64,000 nucleotides of DNA, taken from the NCBI RefSeq assembly GCF_002234535.1, contig NZ_CP022521.1:4340001-4404000 (forward strand), in the 5' to 3' direction. The translations under genes were made by a program, and so were the position numbers. The notes under the pieces were generated by a model. It saw only the letters and a list, made by a program, of their open reading frames with translations. It was not told the DNA's origin and searched no databases. The stretch is from Actinoalloteichus hoggarensis (GTDB lineage: Bacteria > Actinomycetota > Actinomycetes > Mycobacteriales > Pseudonocardiaceae). Shown here in pieces: positions 43,072 to 52,461 of this stretch (the first letter of the stretch is position 1; each line of letters starts with the position of its first letter).

Positions 43072-43683
43072 GCTAGGGCGGGCGGGGTCGGCGCGACGTC
43101 GAAGCCTGCCGAGGCGCCGTTCCGGCGGGGCGTGGTCTGCCCTGCGGCGCGTCGGGACCCGTCGCGGGCGTGCAGGGCGTGCGGGGCGGCGGGCGCCGCA
43201 AGACGGTGACGGCGGGCGGGGCTCGACACGGCGGCCGACATCCGACCCGACACGCGGGCAGGCACGGAGCCCGCCGGGCACGTCCGACCGCGGACGGTCT
43301 CCGGCGAGCACCGCTCGGCGTCGAGCACGGTCGCACCGCCTTCACATCGCGGTCCGGCGGGCTCGGCTTGATCGGCCCCGTTCCCGCCTGCTCGCATCCG
43401 CGGTCCACGTCGGAGCGAGTCGCGTCCGCGGCTCCGCCGCAGGCTCGCGTCGAACTCCGGTCCTCCGCCGGGGCCTCGCCTCGCCTCGGCGGCGCGGCGG
43501 CGGGGCGATCCGCCGTCGGCCCCGACCCACACACACCGCCTGCGACCGTCTGCGACGCGTCGGGCCGCCTGAGACGACTGCGAACCGACGCCGCCGACCG
43601 CGGCGCCGACCGTCGGCGGCGCCCTGCCCCCCGGAACGAATTCAGGCCGGAAGGCCGGGCCGTCGCCGCACGGACGACGAGGA
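43072..43683. other. 612-bp intergenic region, no gene seen
   Basis: Only Arg/Pro-rich shadow frames. A hairpin at 43589-43621 may end the FtsX operon. Confidence 0.55.
43589..43621 (-). terminator. Hairpin after the FtsX-permease gene
   Basis: cgccgccgac (43589-43598) pairs perfectly with gtcggcggcg (43612-43621), about 60 nt beyond the stop. Confidence 0.5.
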
Positions 43684-44997
43684 TCAGGCGCGCATCACCG
43701 TCGCGATCGGGATGCGGGCGGCGCGGATCGCCGGGATGAGCCCGCCGAGGATGCCCGCGACGAGCCCCGCGACGACGCCGGAGACGCCCGCCTGCCACGG
43801 GAAGGCGAGATCGGCCAGTTCGGGGTTGCTGCCGCCCATCACCATCGAGATCATCTGGATGCCGAGGGCGCCCGCCCCGATGGCCGCGGCCGCGGTGATG
43901 AGGCCGGTCAGCAGGGTCTCCGCCAGGACGATCCCGGCGAGCAGCATGCGTGAGGTGCCCACCGCCCGGCGCAGGGCGAACTCCTCGATCCGCTCGCCGA
44001 CGGTCGCCAGACCGACGTTGAGGATGCCCGCGATGCCGATGAGCAGGACCAGCGCCGCCAGTCCGAGGAAGACCATCCGCATCATCGCCAGCTGATCCTC
44101 GGCGTCGGCGCGTGAGGTGATCACCCAGGAGCCCATGTCGTCGGTGTTCACGCCCGCCGCCGAGAGCCTGCTGCGCAACAGCTGTTCGACGTCGACGGCC
44201 GTCGGCGACAGGTACACCTCGGCGCCGTAGGAGTCGGCGCTGGAGGAGGCGTCGTCACCGGTCGGCTGCCAGTTCCGCATCTCGTCGGCCCGGACGTAGG
44301 CGGCCGGACCCCAGCCGCCGTCGTCCACGACGCCGACGATCTGCGGGCTCAGGTTCACCGTCGCGCTCGGCACCTGCATCTCACCGGGAATGTCGTAGAG
44401 CTCCAGGCCCTCGGCGGCGTGCTCGTTGAGGACGATCCGCGGGGCCAGGGACGGCGCGTCGGTGAAGTCCAGCCACTCGCCCGAGACCGGCCGGAAGGGC
44501 CGGAACTCGGTGATGTCGCCGGAGAGGGAGGTCAGGATCAGCTCGATGGCCTGGCCGGCGGGCAGCGAGGCGTTGGGATCGGGCTCCTCGTAGCAGCCGG
44601 TGGCGTCACAGTAGGTCGTCGTCCCGCCGTAGGCCCCCGGCATGTCGAACGGGGCGGCCTGCGGGTTGATCGGCGCGACGCCCGGCTCCCCGAGGATGAC
44701 GCTCTCCGAGCTGACCGCGACGGCGTCGTTCCGGCCGGCCAGGACGTCCTGGGCGATCCCGGCACTGGTGGCGTGCATCGGCAGGTACATCCGCGTCGTG
44801 CCGTCGACGCCTTGGGTCAACTCGATGTCGGCGAGCATCGCTCGTTGTGCGATCTCCGCGCCCGCCTGGACGGCGACGACGGCGAGCACTCCGAGGAAGA
44901 GGCTGACCATGGACAGGAAGGTGCGCAGCTTGCGCGCCCGGATGCCCTGACCGCCGATGATGAGCGAGGATCGGAGCCGCCCCGACATGCCGATCAC
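43684..44997 (-). CDS. MacB/FtsX-type ABC permease
   Basis: A 437-aa membrane protein: one N-terminal membrane segment (FLSMVSLFLGVLAVVAVQAG), a large extracellular domain, then three C-terminal segments of the FtsX domain (MVFLGLAALVLLIGIAGILNVGLATVGERIEEFALRRAVGTS...). It is the transmembrane half of a MacB-like exporter or mechanotransmission complex. The extracellular domain carries a Cys pair (YCDATGCYEEP). GTG 44997 overlaps the ATPase stop as GTGA; ATG 44988 is the alternative start. It is the last gene of a three-gene operon. Confidence 0.88.
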   Translation of the reverse strand: MIGMSGRLRSSLIIGGQGIRARKLRTFLSMVSLFLGVLAVVAVQAGAEIAQRAMLADIELTQGVDGTTRMYLPMHATSAGIAQDVLAGRNDAVAVSSESVILGEPGVAPINPQAAPFDMPGAYGGTTTYCDATGCYEEPDPNASLPAGQAIELILTSLSGDITEFRPFRPVSGEWLDFTDAPSLAPRIVLNEHAAEGLELYDIPGEMQVPSATVNLSPQIVGVVDDGGWGPAAYVRADEMRNWQPTGDDASSSADSYGAEVYLSPTAVDVEQLLRSRLSAAGVNTDDMGSWVITSRADAEDQLAMMRMVFLGLAALVLLIGIAGILNVGLATVGERIEEFALRRAVGTSRMLLAGIVLAETLLTGLITAAAAIGAGALGIQMISMVMGGSNPELADLAFPWQAGVSGVVAGLVAGILGGLIPAIRAARIPIATVMRA

Positions 44998-45752
44998 GCG
45001 ACGCCCTCCCCACGCGCGTCGACGAGCCTGCCCCGGTCGAGCTGGACGATGCGGCCCATCCGCTCGGCGTGGGCGTGGTCGTGCGTCACGAGGACCAGCG
45101 CGCACCCCCGGCCCGTCGTCTCCAGCAGGGCGTCGATGACGATCCGGCCGGTCTCGGTGTCCAGCGCGCCGGTCGGCTCGTCGGCCAGCACGATCCTCGG
45201 CTCCCGCACCAGCGCCCGCGCGATGGCGACCCGCTGCTGTTCACCGCCGGACATCCTGGGCGGCTTGTTCTTGGCCAGGTGCGCGATGCCGACCCGTTCG
45301 AGCGCGGACATCACCTTCTCCCGCCGTCTGCGCCGCGGCAGCCAGCCCTGCCCGTTGACCAGGGCCATCGCCACGTTCTGGGCCGCGGTCAGGTGCTTGA
45401 GCAGGAAGAAGCGCTGGAAGACGAAGCCGAACTCGGCGCTGCGCATCGCCGCGGCCTTGCGCTCGGGAAGCCGGGTGATGTCCTCGTCACCCAGGTGATA
45501 GGTGCCGCCGTCGGCCCGATCGAACAGGCCGATGAGGCTCAGCAGCGTGCTCTTGCCGGAGCCGGAGCGACCGAGGATCGCCACGCTCTCCCCACCGTGG
45601 ACGGTGAGGTCCACGTCGGCGAGGATCGTGCGCGGCTCGCCCTGCCCCTTGAGGGTCTTCGTGATGCCGCTGAGGTGGATCAGTCTCGGATGCAGCTGCC
45701 CGGCCAACGATTCCACGCGCGGCAGCTGTCGTGTCGCGTCGTCCGTGATCAC
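44994..45752 (-). CDS. MacB/LolD-type ABC ATPase
   Basis: A 252-aa ATPase: Walker A LGRSGSGKST, Q-loop FVFQRFFLLKHLTAAQNV, signature RMSGGEQQRVAIARAL, Walker B RIVLADEPTGALD and H-loop LVLVTHDHAHAERM. The spacing is that of MacB-like exporters. GTG 45752 overlaps the stop of the adaptor gene as GTGA. It drives the FtsX permease encoded next. Confidence 0.92.
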   Translation of the reverse strand: MITDDATRQLPRVESLAGQLHPRLIHLSGITKTLKGQGEPRTILADVDLTVHGGESVAILGRSGSGKSTLLSLIGLFDRADGGTYHLGDEDITRLPERKAAAMRSAEFGFVFQRFFLLKHLTAAQNVAMALVNGQGWLPRRRRREKVMSALERVGIAHLAKNKPPRMSGGEQQRVAIARALVREPRIVLADEPTGALDTETGRIVIDALLETTGRGCALVLVTHDHAHAERMGRIVQLDRGRLVDARGEGVA

Positions 45753-46813
45753 GGCTGGGAGACCCCGCTCTCGGACTCCGGTCCGGCGCCGTCGCCGCCG
45801 GGCAGGTCCTCGCCGGGCGGGATGCTCGGGCCGGGCACGGCCAGCGTCTCGTCCCCGGTGAGCCCCGAGACGACCTCGATCACCTCGCCGTCGCTGAGTC
45901 CCAGCTCCACGTCGATCGTTCGCCGTTCACCGTTCGCGTCGAGCACGTCGACGCGGCCCCGACCCTGCGAGCCCGCGACCGCCTCCACGGGGACGACCAG
46001 GGCGTCGGTGACGCTCTCGCTGGTCAGCTCCAGTGTCGCCGCGGCCCCGTTGATCAGGCGCACGTCGTCGGGTGCCGAGCAGACGACCTGCATCGGCGTG
46101 GGCTCGGACGGCTGCTGACCGGGGTGCAGGCCGCCCACGCCCGCACCGGCGCCCGCACCGGCGTCGGCATCCGCGTCGGCGCCCGGTGTCTCCGTGTCAC
46201 CGGTGCCGGCGTCGTCCTCGGCGTCGTCCTGCTCCGGCTCCGGGATCGTCCCGGCGGGCAGCGCGGCGATGGTGCCCAGCACCGTGCACGGGAAGGGCCC
46301 GGGGCCGTTCTTGATCTGCGCCTCCACCGAGGCGAGCGCGTCGTTGATCTGATAGGCCTGCTCACCGCTGATCTCGGCGACGATGCCGTGGCCGCCCAGG
46401 CGCGCCGAGGCGACGGGCATGTCCGCCGTGACGTCGGCGCTCTCCGCCACGAGCCTGCCCGCGAAGACGGCCCCGGCGGGGATGTCGACCGGCGTCGCGC
46501 CGTTGTCGTTCCAGATGTTGGCCACGCGCGTCGCGATGGTCGGGGTGCCCGTGATCGGCTGGAGGTCGAAGAAGCGGACCTCGCCGTCCACGGGTGCCGC
46601 CACGCCGAAGACGGGGTTGAGCGTGACCTGCGCGTTCAGGCTGATCTGGCTGGAGAGACCCTGTCGGCTCGGCGTGACGCTGGTGACCGTCGTCCCGCGT
46701 TCTAACAGGTCGGGATTCTGTGCGTCCGGTGTGGACGACGAACACGCCGTCGTCGCCGTCACCGTCACGACTCCCAGCGCGAAAGCGCCGAGGAACCTGT
46801 GCTTGCGCACCAT
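45749..46813 (-). CDS. Lipoprotein adaptor (HlyD/MFP-like) of the ABC export system
   Basis: A 354-aa lipoprotein, lipidated at C24 (TATTACSSS). The layout resembles adaptor subunits of gram-positive MacAB-like systems: a beta-barrel start (GLSSQISLNAQVTLNPVFGVAAPVDGEV), a central helical part, and a C-terminal adaptor end (LVVPVEAVAGSQGRGRVDVLDANGERRTIDVELGLSDGEVIEVVSGLTGDETLAVPG). An acidic/Ala-Gly low-complexity insert (GADADADAGAGAGAGVGG) splits the middle. ATG 46813 is the first gene of the operon. Substrate unknown; antibiotic or peptide export and envelope-stress sensing are both possible. Confidence 0.83.
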   Translation of the reverse strand: MVRKHRFLGAFALGVVTVTATTACSSSTPDAQNPDLLERGTTVTSVTPSRQGLSSQISLNAQVTLNPVFGVAAPVDGEVRFFDLQPITGTPTIATRVANIWNDNGATPVDIPAGAVFAGRLVAESADVTADMPVASARLGGHGIVAEISGEQAYQINDALASVEAQIKNGPGPFPCTVLGTIAALPAGTIPEPEQDDAEDDAGTGDTETPGADADADAGAGAGAGVGGLHPGQQPSEPTPMQVVCSAPDDVRLINGAAATLELTSESVTDALVVPVEAVAGSQGRGRVDVLDANGERRTIDVELGLSDGEVIEVVSGLTGDETLAVPGPSIPPGEDLPGGDGAGPESESGVSQP

Positions 46814-47179
46814 CTGCCCCCAAGTTCATGGATGGGTATCGCTTCCTAGACGCCTGTGGCACATCACGAGTTGCATGACCTCGCGACGGCGTCGGAACGA
46901 TCTGATCGAGGTGCTGCCGTGCTCGAGCCGTGGACGGCCGCCGGTCTTTCGACCGATGCGGCCGCGGGGCGGCTCCGATCTGGCGCGATCAAACTATACA
47001 CCCGAGCTATACACTCGATGGACAGTGATGTGACCAGCCACGTCTCCGTGTTTCGACCACGGGGAGGAGGAACGCCCGGCGGAGCCGCCCGGGCCGTCAA
47101 GGTTCGTGACGGCGGGGAACGGGCCGATGCCATCGCGTGCAAGGAGGCCGCGACCGTCGCGGGGCCGCCCTGGGGTCGC
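46814..47179. other. 366-bp intergenic region with an AT-rich promoter patch
   Basis: Holds the repeated ctatacac element (46994-47014), otherwise featureless. Confidence 0.55.
46994..47014. promoter_or_regulatory. Direct repeat with extended -10 boxes upstream of the adaptor operon
   Basis: ctatacac occurs at 46994-47001 and 47007-47014, 13 bp apart. Read on the minus strand each is gtgtatag, giving an extended -10 (TGTATAGT) for the leftward operon about 170 nt before its first start. Same-face repeats could bind a regulator such as a two-component response protein. Confidence 0.45.
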
Positions 47180-47794
47180 TCAGCCGCCCCGGATGATCAG
47201 CGACCCGGCCAGTGTCAGCATCGTCGCCGCCACCAGCGAGTCCAGCAGCCGCCAGGAGCCGGGCCTGCCGAAGAAGCCGCGCAGCAGGCCCGCGCCGAAG
47301 CCGAGGGCCGTGAACCACAGCGCGCTTCCCGCCATCGCCCCGGCACCGAACCACCAGCGTTGCTCCTGCCAGCTGTCGCCGACGGCACCCAGCAGCAGCA
47401 CCGTGTCCAGATAGGTGTGCGGATTCAGCCAGGTCACGGCGAGGCAGGTCAGGACGGCGAGCCGCCAGGACTCGACGGGCGCGGCGCTCGCCGGGTCCAG
47501 CGACGCGGGCCGCAGAGCACGACGGGCGGCCAGCAGGCCGTAACCGAGGAGGAACGCGGCGCCGAGCCAGCGGACCACGATCACCGCGACCGGAATCCGC
47601 TCCAGCATCGCCGTCACCCCCGCGACGCCGAGGGCGATGAGCACCACGTCGGAGACGACGCAGATCAGCACGATCGACAGGACGTGCCTGCGCAGGATGC
47701 CCTGGCGCAGCACGAAGGCGTTCTGCGCCCCGATCGCGACGATGAGGGACAGGCCTGCGCCGAGGCCGGCGGCGACGGGGGGCAAGACGGGCAT
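47180..47794 (-). CDS. LysE/ArgO-family amino-acid exporter
   Basis: A 204-aa inner-membrane exporter with about six hydrophobic segments. [22 protein letters not shown] and [21 protein letters not shown] are the signature regions of LysE/ArgO, which pump out basic amino acids. ATG 47794 faces a divergent LysR gene 65 nt away, the usual lysE-lysG arrangement. Confidence 0.92.
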   Translation of the reverse strand: MPVLPPVAAGLGAGLSLIVAIGAQNAFVLRQGILRRHVLSIVLICVVSDVVLIALGVAGVTAMLERIPVAVIVVRWLGAAFLLGYGLLAARRALRPASLDPASAAPVESWRLAVLTCLAVTWLNPHTYLDTVLLLGAVGDSWQEQRWWFGAGAMAGSALWFTALGFGAGLLRGFFGRPGSWRLLDSLVAATMLTLAGSLIIRGG

Positions 47795-47831
47795 GGGACG
47801 ACGCTAGGGCGGCCCCGGACATCAGTACAGT

Positions 47832-47844
47832 TGAAGATTCTTCA
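47832..47844. promoter_or_regulatory. Palindromic operator between lysE-like and lysR-like genes
   Basis: tgaaga-t-tcttca is a perfect 13-bp palindrome in the 65-bp divergent spacer, in AT-rich sequence, and is the obvious binding site for the LysR-type activator. Confidence 0.65.
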
Positions 47845-47859
47845 GTATCATCAGCGTTC

Positions 47860-48798
47860 GTGATGCCCGATCTGCCCGCCGAACTGGTGCACACGCTGGT
47901 GACAGCCGTCGACGAGGGCACCTTCGACGCGGCGGCACGCGCGCTGCATCTGACGCCCTCGGCCGTCAGCCAGCGGATCAAGCTCTTGGAGCAGAAGACC
48001 GGCCGCGTCCTGCTCATCCGGTCCAAGCCGGTCCGGCTGACCGAGTCGGGCGGGATCGTCGCCCGCTACGCCCGGCAGCTCACCCTGCTCACCGGCGACG
48101 CACTCGCCGACCTCGGCGCGACCGGCAGCGGGGAGCCGACCACGATCTCCGTCGCGGTCAACGCCGACTCGCTGGCCACCTGGTTCCTGGACGCGCTCGA
48201 CCCCGAGCCCGCCGGACTGCGCATCCGCTTCGACCTGCGCCGCGAAGATCAGGACCACACGGCCGAACTGCTGCGGCAGGGGGTGGTGATGGCGGCGGTC
48301 ACCTCCTCGGCGCGGCCGGTGCAGGGCTGCACCGTCCGGCCGCTCGGACACATGCGCTACCACGCCATGGCGTCTCGCGAGTTCGCCGAGCGCAGGCTGA
48401 GCCGAGGTCCGCTGGATCGGACGCTGCCCGAGGCACCGGTCATCGTGTTCGACGCGAAGGACGATCTTCAGGACGCCTTCCTCCGCCGAATCACCGGCCG
48501 CCGGGCGGGCGGCGCGGTGCGCCACGTGATCCCGGAGTCGGCGGTGTTCTGCCAGGCCGTGGTGAACGGGATGGGCTGGGGGATGCTGCCCACGAGCCAG
48601 GTCGCGGCTCTGCCCGATCCCGAGGCGCTCGTGGAGCTGGCCCCGGAGCATCCGGTCGACGTCGCCCTGTACTGGCAGCACTGGCGGCTCGACTCGCCGC
48701 CGCTGACCGCCGTGACGGAGGCGGTGCTGCGGGCCGCCGCCCGCACGCTCCTGCCCGCTCGCGCCGGCCGTCCGGAGCCGGGATCGCGACGACACTGA
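47860..48798 (+). CDS. LysR-type regulator of the ArgP/LysG group
   Basis: A 312-aa LysR-family activator. The N-terminal winged helix is clear (HTLVTAVDEGTFDAAARALHLTPSAVSQRIKLLEQKTGRVLLIRS, about residues 9-54), followed by an effector-binding domain (TISVAVNADSLATWFLDAL, GCTVRPLGHMRYHAMAS, GWGMLPTSQVA). ArgP/LysG proteins induce the adjacent exporter when lysine or arginine accumulates. GTG 47860 gives MPDLPAELVHTLV after two codons; a start at the next ATG (47863) is equally possible. Confidence 0.92.
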   Translation: MMPDLPAELVHTLVTAVDEGTFDAAARALHLTPSAVSQRIKLLEQKTGRVLLIRSKPVRLTESGGIVARYARQLTLLTGDALADLGATGSGEPTTISVAVNADSLATWFLDALDPEPAGLRIRFDLRREDQDHTAELLRQGVVMAAVTSSARPVQGCTVRPLGHMRYHAMASREFAERRLSRGPLDRTLPEAPVIVFDAKDDLQDAFLRRITGRRAGGAVRHVIPESAVFCQAVVNGMGWGMLPTSQVAALPDPEALVELAPEHPVDVALYWQHWRLDSPPLTAVTEAVLRAAARTLLPARAGRPEPGSRRH

Positions 48799-49149
48799 TC
48801 GGGGGCCGGGCGCCCGCCGGGGACGTGACACTGCGGGACGGGACGAGACGGGCCGCGACCAGGCTGCCGGGCCCGCGTGGCACGGCACACCCGGCGGCCT
48901 GCCGCGTGGGCCGAGAGCGGGGCCGTCCCGACTGGCCCTCGCCCCGCACCCGCTGTGACAGGCCCAAGTGCCGTGGCCGAGCCGGATCGAGTCGGGTCGG
49001 GAGTCGCCGTCACCCAATCCGGGACGATCAGGAGCGAATCCGGCCTGCCGTGATCGCGGACGGGCGGACTCGTCGACCAGGCTCGACGGCGCACCGACGG
49101 CCGAGCCGTGGACGGGCTCGGCGCGCCGCCTCGCTCGTCGCTCCGCGAC
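48799..49149. other. 351-bp intergenic region, nothing recognised
   Basis: Lies between convergent genes; GC-rich open frames only. Confidence 0.5.
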
Positions 49150-49902
49150 TCACCGGGTACGGCCTCCGCGCCGCCGGGTGCGGGAGCCCTCCGGTCGGGG
49201 AACGGTCGTCGCCCCGAGACCTTCGACCGGCTCGACGGGCGTGACGGGCGTGACGGGCGTGACGGGCGTGACGACGTCGGGTTCCGCCATGTCCTGGTGC
49301 CGGACCCGGCGGATGCGCGCGGAGTCGGCGTCGCCGTGCACGTCCGGAGGACGCACGATCAGTCTGTCGGTCGTCGGAGGTGCCGTCGCGATCCGTCCCG
49401 GCGTCATCGGAGCCAGGACACGAAGGTCGACGGCGGCCTTGAGCGCCCCGCCGAGGGCCGACCACAGCTCGACGGCCGACCGGGGCCCTGTCGCGGCTTC
49501 CGCCACACCGAGCGACACCGCGAGCCCGGACTCGGCCAGCGTTCCGACGAGGTGCGCTCCGGGAATCGAGTCGTGCCGGATCAGGCAGTCGAGCACCGCC
49601 GACAGGAGCCGGTGCTCGTCCTGCGGCCGTGTGCTCCACGCACTGACCAGATAGGACAGCCGGAACCAACGGGGCGGGGCGCCGGGTACGGGCGATGCGG
49701 TCTCGGGCGACCGCCGTGCCTCGGGCGCCGCTCCCGGCGCGGCGTCCGCTCGGACGTCGTAGAGGAAGAGGTTGACCGCGGTCGCCGGTCGGCGGGCCGC
49801 CCAGTCCCGGGTCGGCGCGTCGAAGGTCATCTCGACGTCTCCGCCGGGGTCGAGCTCCTCGATCAGCAGTCTCCGCAGTCCCTCGTCGACCTCGTGGATC
49901 AT
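49150..49902 (-). CDS. DUF4255 (Pvc16_N-like) protein
   Basis: A 250-aa protein whose first ~180 residues fit DUF4255, the N-terminal domain of the tail-terminator/cap proteins (Pvc16/Cis16 type) of phage-like contractile injection systems: MIHEVDEGLRRLLIEELD, VNLFLYDVRAD, RWFRLSYLVSAWSTRPQDEHRLLSAVLDCLIRH. The tail is unstructured, with four VTP repeats (49234-49269) and an Arg-rich end. No sheath, tube, baseplate or AAA ATPase gene is in the window, so it is an orphan here. The LuxR regulator next door is of a type I associate with such clusters. ATG 49902 is the only good start. Confidence 0.78.
   Translation of the reverse strand: MIHEVDEGLRRLLIEELDPGGDVEMTFDAPTRDWAARRPATAVNLFLYDVRADAAPGAAPEARRSPETASPVPGAPPRWFRLSYLVSAWSTRPQDEHRLLSAVLDCLIRHDSIPGAHLVGTLAESGLAVSLGVAEAATGPRSAVELWSALGGALKAAVDLRVLAPMTPGRIATAPPTTDRLIVRPPDVHGDADSARIRRVRHQDMAEPDVVTPVTPVTPVTPVEPVEGLGATTVPRPEGSRTRRRGGRTR
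49234..49269. repeat. 9-bp tandem repeat in the DUF4255 gene, four copies
   Basis: gacgggcgt repeats at 49234, 49243, 49252 and 49261 and encodes the VTP triplets of the C-terminal tail. Confidence 0.95.
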
Positions 49903-50089
49903 TCGCCGCGTCCTCCTCGTCGACGACGCGGACGCCCGCCACGACGCACGCCGTCTCGTCCAGCCTGCCGGACGCGGACGTTCCGTGGGCGAGCGCGCAC
50001 CGTCGAACGAGAACTCGCGGCGACGACACTCGGCGATCCGGGCACGACCGGGCGTGCCTGCGACCTCGAGGGGCTGCCCGGCGGCGCGG

Positions 50090-50722
50090 TCAGATCAGGC
50101 CGTGCCGCATGACATAGGCGACGGCGTGGGCCCGGTTGCGCAGCTGGAGTCGGTTGGTGACCTCGTAGAGGACGTTCTTGACGGTCCGTTCCGAGTAACA
50201 GAGCTTGGCCGCGATCTCCCCGGTGTCGAAGCCCTCCGAGATGAGCTGCAGAACGTCGATCTCCCTGGCGGTGAGCGCCGACATGGTGAGCCCGCGCGGA
50301 TCGAGGACCTTGCGTTGCAGCTGTCCCATCTGCTCCAACAGCTTCCCGAGGAGATCGCCGGGCAGGACCCCTTCCCCTCGAGACGCCGCCGTGATCATGT
50401 CCACCAACCGGTCCTGAGTGGCGTCGATTCGCCGCAGCACGCCCGCCACGCCGCACTCGATGGCCAGCGACAGGGCGTTCTGCTCCACTTGGCCGACCAC
50501 CAGTCCGGTTCTCGTCGTTCCGGACTGACGCAGCCGCCGCAGCAGGCGGGTGGCGCCGTCGTCGAGCCGGTCGACGACCACGAGCGACACCGCGGCCCGC
50601 GAGGCGTCCTCCGGATTGCGGAGCACCTCCACCTCGGAGCGGGAGCTCAGCTGAAAGGCCACGCCCGCCTGCGAGATCGGATCCTCCGCGTACACGGCCA
50701 CCGGGACGCGCTCGGTACTCAT
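50090..50722 (-). CDS. LuxR-family response-regulator-like protein
   Basis: A 210-aa regulator with a C-terminal LuxR helix-turn-helix (LTAREIDVLQLISEGFDTGEIAAKLCYSERTVKNVLYEVTNRL) and an N-terminal receiver-like domain (VPVAVYAEDPISQAGVAFQL) that keeps D14 of the acidic pair and VVVDRLDD at the usual phosphorylation strand. No partner kinase is linked, so it may be an atypical receiver. ATG 50722. It reads toward the DUF4255 gene 187 nt downstream. Confidence 0.88.
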   Translation of the reverse strand: MSTERVPVAVYAEDPISQAGVAFQLSSRSEVEVLRNPEDASRAAVSLVVVDRLDDGATRLLRRLRQSGTTRTGLVVGQVEQNALSLAIECGVAGVLRRIDATQDRLVDMITAASRGEGVLPGDLLGKLLEQMGQLQRKVLDPRGLTMSALTAREIDVLQLISEGFDTGEIAAKLCYSERTVKNVLYEVTNRLQLRNRAHAVAYVMRHGLI

Positions 50723-52461
50723 CGGTCTTCCTCCTCATGAGGTGCCTTCGGCGCCGCGACGGGTCGCCCGTGCTGATCGATGTCGACAGGCGGCTCGGCG
50801 AGCCGCGATCGGGCCTGGCCGGCGCGCGGTCCGCGGTCCGGTGCCGGCCTGGTGACCGCCTCAGCGGGACTCGAACCGCTCATCGTGGTCGGCATGGTCG
50901 TCACCTCCGGCGCGACGGGAGGCGGGCCGCGTGCTCGGTGCGAGGGCGGCGGCGACGAGACGGACGAGTTCACGCCGTGTCGCGTCCGTGTGCCCGACGT
51001 GCCGCCCGGCATGCGAGGGAGCAGGACCGGTCGGTCCGGGCTCGCGGCCTGGGCGGGCGGACAGGAGATGATCGGACAGGACACGGCCGGACAGGGCACG
51101 GTCCACGGACGCCGGACGATCGGGATCGCCGTGGGCGGGGGCGCGACCGGCCGGCTCCGGGCGAACGGCGTGCCGCCCCGCGGCGTTCCGGCGGCCCGTG
51201 CCCGCGGAACCCGAGTCGTCTCGCGGCTCCGGCCGGACCCGAGGACTCGCCGGGCGGTCCGCACGCCCGAGACCGCGCAGGACGGCGGGCTCGCCCCAGC
51301 GGACTCGACCGGTGTCGCGCGACTCGCGAGGCATCGCCGCCCGGTCGTCGGGGACGGGGAAGGCGGCCGGTCGACGGCCTCGCGAGTCGTCGTCCGGCCC
51401 GCCGTCCCGAAGGCCGGGGCGGTCTCCGGCTCGCCGAGACCCGCCCCGGACGCCGAGTCGGGGATCAGCCGTCCGTCCCTCGGCTCGTCCGATCGCGGTC
51501 GTCGGCTCGACACGCCCGTCCGAACCGACGAGGCGGCTCCACCGATCCCGTCGCCGCCCACCGCGTCGCACGGCGAGGTCGCGCACCTCGCCGTGCTGCC
51601 GGCTCGGCGGCCGTTCCGATCCGGCGCCCTCGGCGTCGTGCGGTCGGTGCGCTCCGACTCGATCCCCATCGCCGGGGCGGCGGCCGTCCGAGAGGCCGCC
51701 CGCGAGGGCGCCCAGCAGCAGATGCAGGCGGGCGAGGTCACGTAACCGGCGCCCTCGACGGATGTTCGCGGCCGACCGCGCCCTGACACGGGCGACGATC
51801 CGGACTCGCAGATCGACGACGACTCCGCGATCACCGGGCAGACTGCCAGGCACGGAGGCGGCGGGGAACACGCGAGCGGCGGACGCGGGCGGCGGTTCAC
51901 GCCGCGAGTCGACGTCGAGACCGAGGAGAGCGGTCGGTCGAGTCTCGGCACCGACACGGCAGGCCCTACCGCCGAGGTCGGTGACCCCCGACGGGCTCGC
52001 CGCCGACGAGGCGTCGGACCGGTGCCGACCGGCGGAGCGGCGGCCCACCCGGTGGCGATCGAGCTCGGGACGATCGGCGACGTCGTCGGGCCGGTCGCGA
52101 CGACCACGCTCGAGGACCTCCGCGATCAACGCCGTCACCGCGTGACGGCCGTCGACGGTCTCGCAGGCGTCGCTCTCGCCGTCCACAGGCGCGCGATCCT
52201 CGACGGAGCCGACGTGATCGTCGACGACTGCCCGGAGTCGGCGCCACGACGCCGAGCCGGGTGCCGGGTGTATCGCTCGCATCCTCGCTCCCGTCCGAGG
52301 GCCGTCTTCGGCCCCGCCGTCGCGGGGCGCCCCTGCCCTCCACCACCCAATCGCCTCGCTCCCGCGCTGACCATGAAGATCAACCTGCGGAAGTGTGCAC
52401 TTCCGCCGGTTCTGCCGGGCAGTCCGACAACCGCTCACCAGAGGTGCGGCCGCGCCGCGGC
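50723..52461. other. 1.7-kb stretch without a well-supported gene
   Basis: Two long frames compete: plus 50780-51745 (321 aa, ends SIPIAGAAAVREAAREGAQQQMQAG) and minus 50719-52107 (462 aa, Pro/Ser/Arg-rich, stop overlapping the LuxR ATG as ATGA). They share third codon positions, so wobble GC cannot choose between them. First-position GC looks slightly higher in the plus frame, but neither has a good ribosome-binding site at its start or a recognisable fold. Either could encode a disordered protein of the DUF4255/LuxR group. A hairpin closes the stretch at 52388-52405. Confidence 0.4.
52388..52405 (-). terminator. Hairpin after the methyltransferase gene
   Basis: cggaagtg (52388-52395) pairs with cacttccg (52398-52405), 57 nt beyond the methyltransferase stop. 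Confidence 0.45.

Noticed and set aside
40834-43311. 825-codon minus ORF opposite valS
   Set aside because: Antisense to a gene with intact HIGH and KMSKS motifs.
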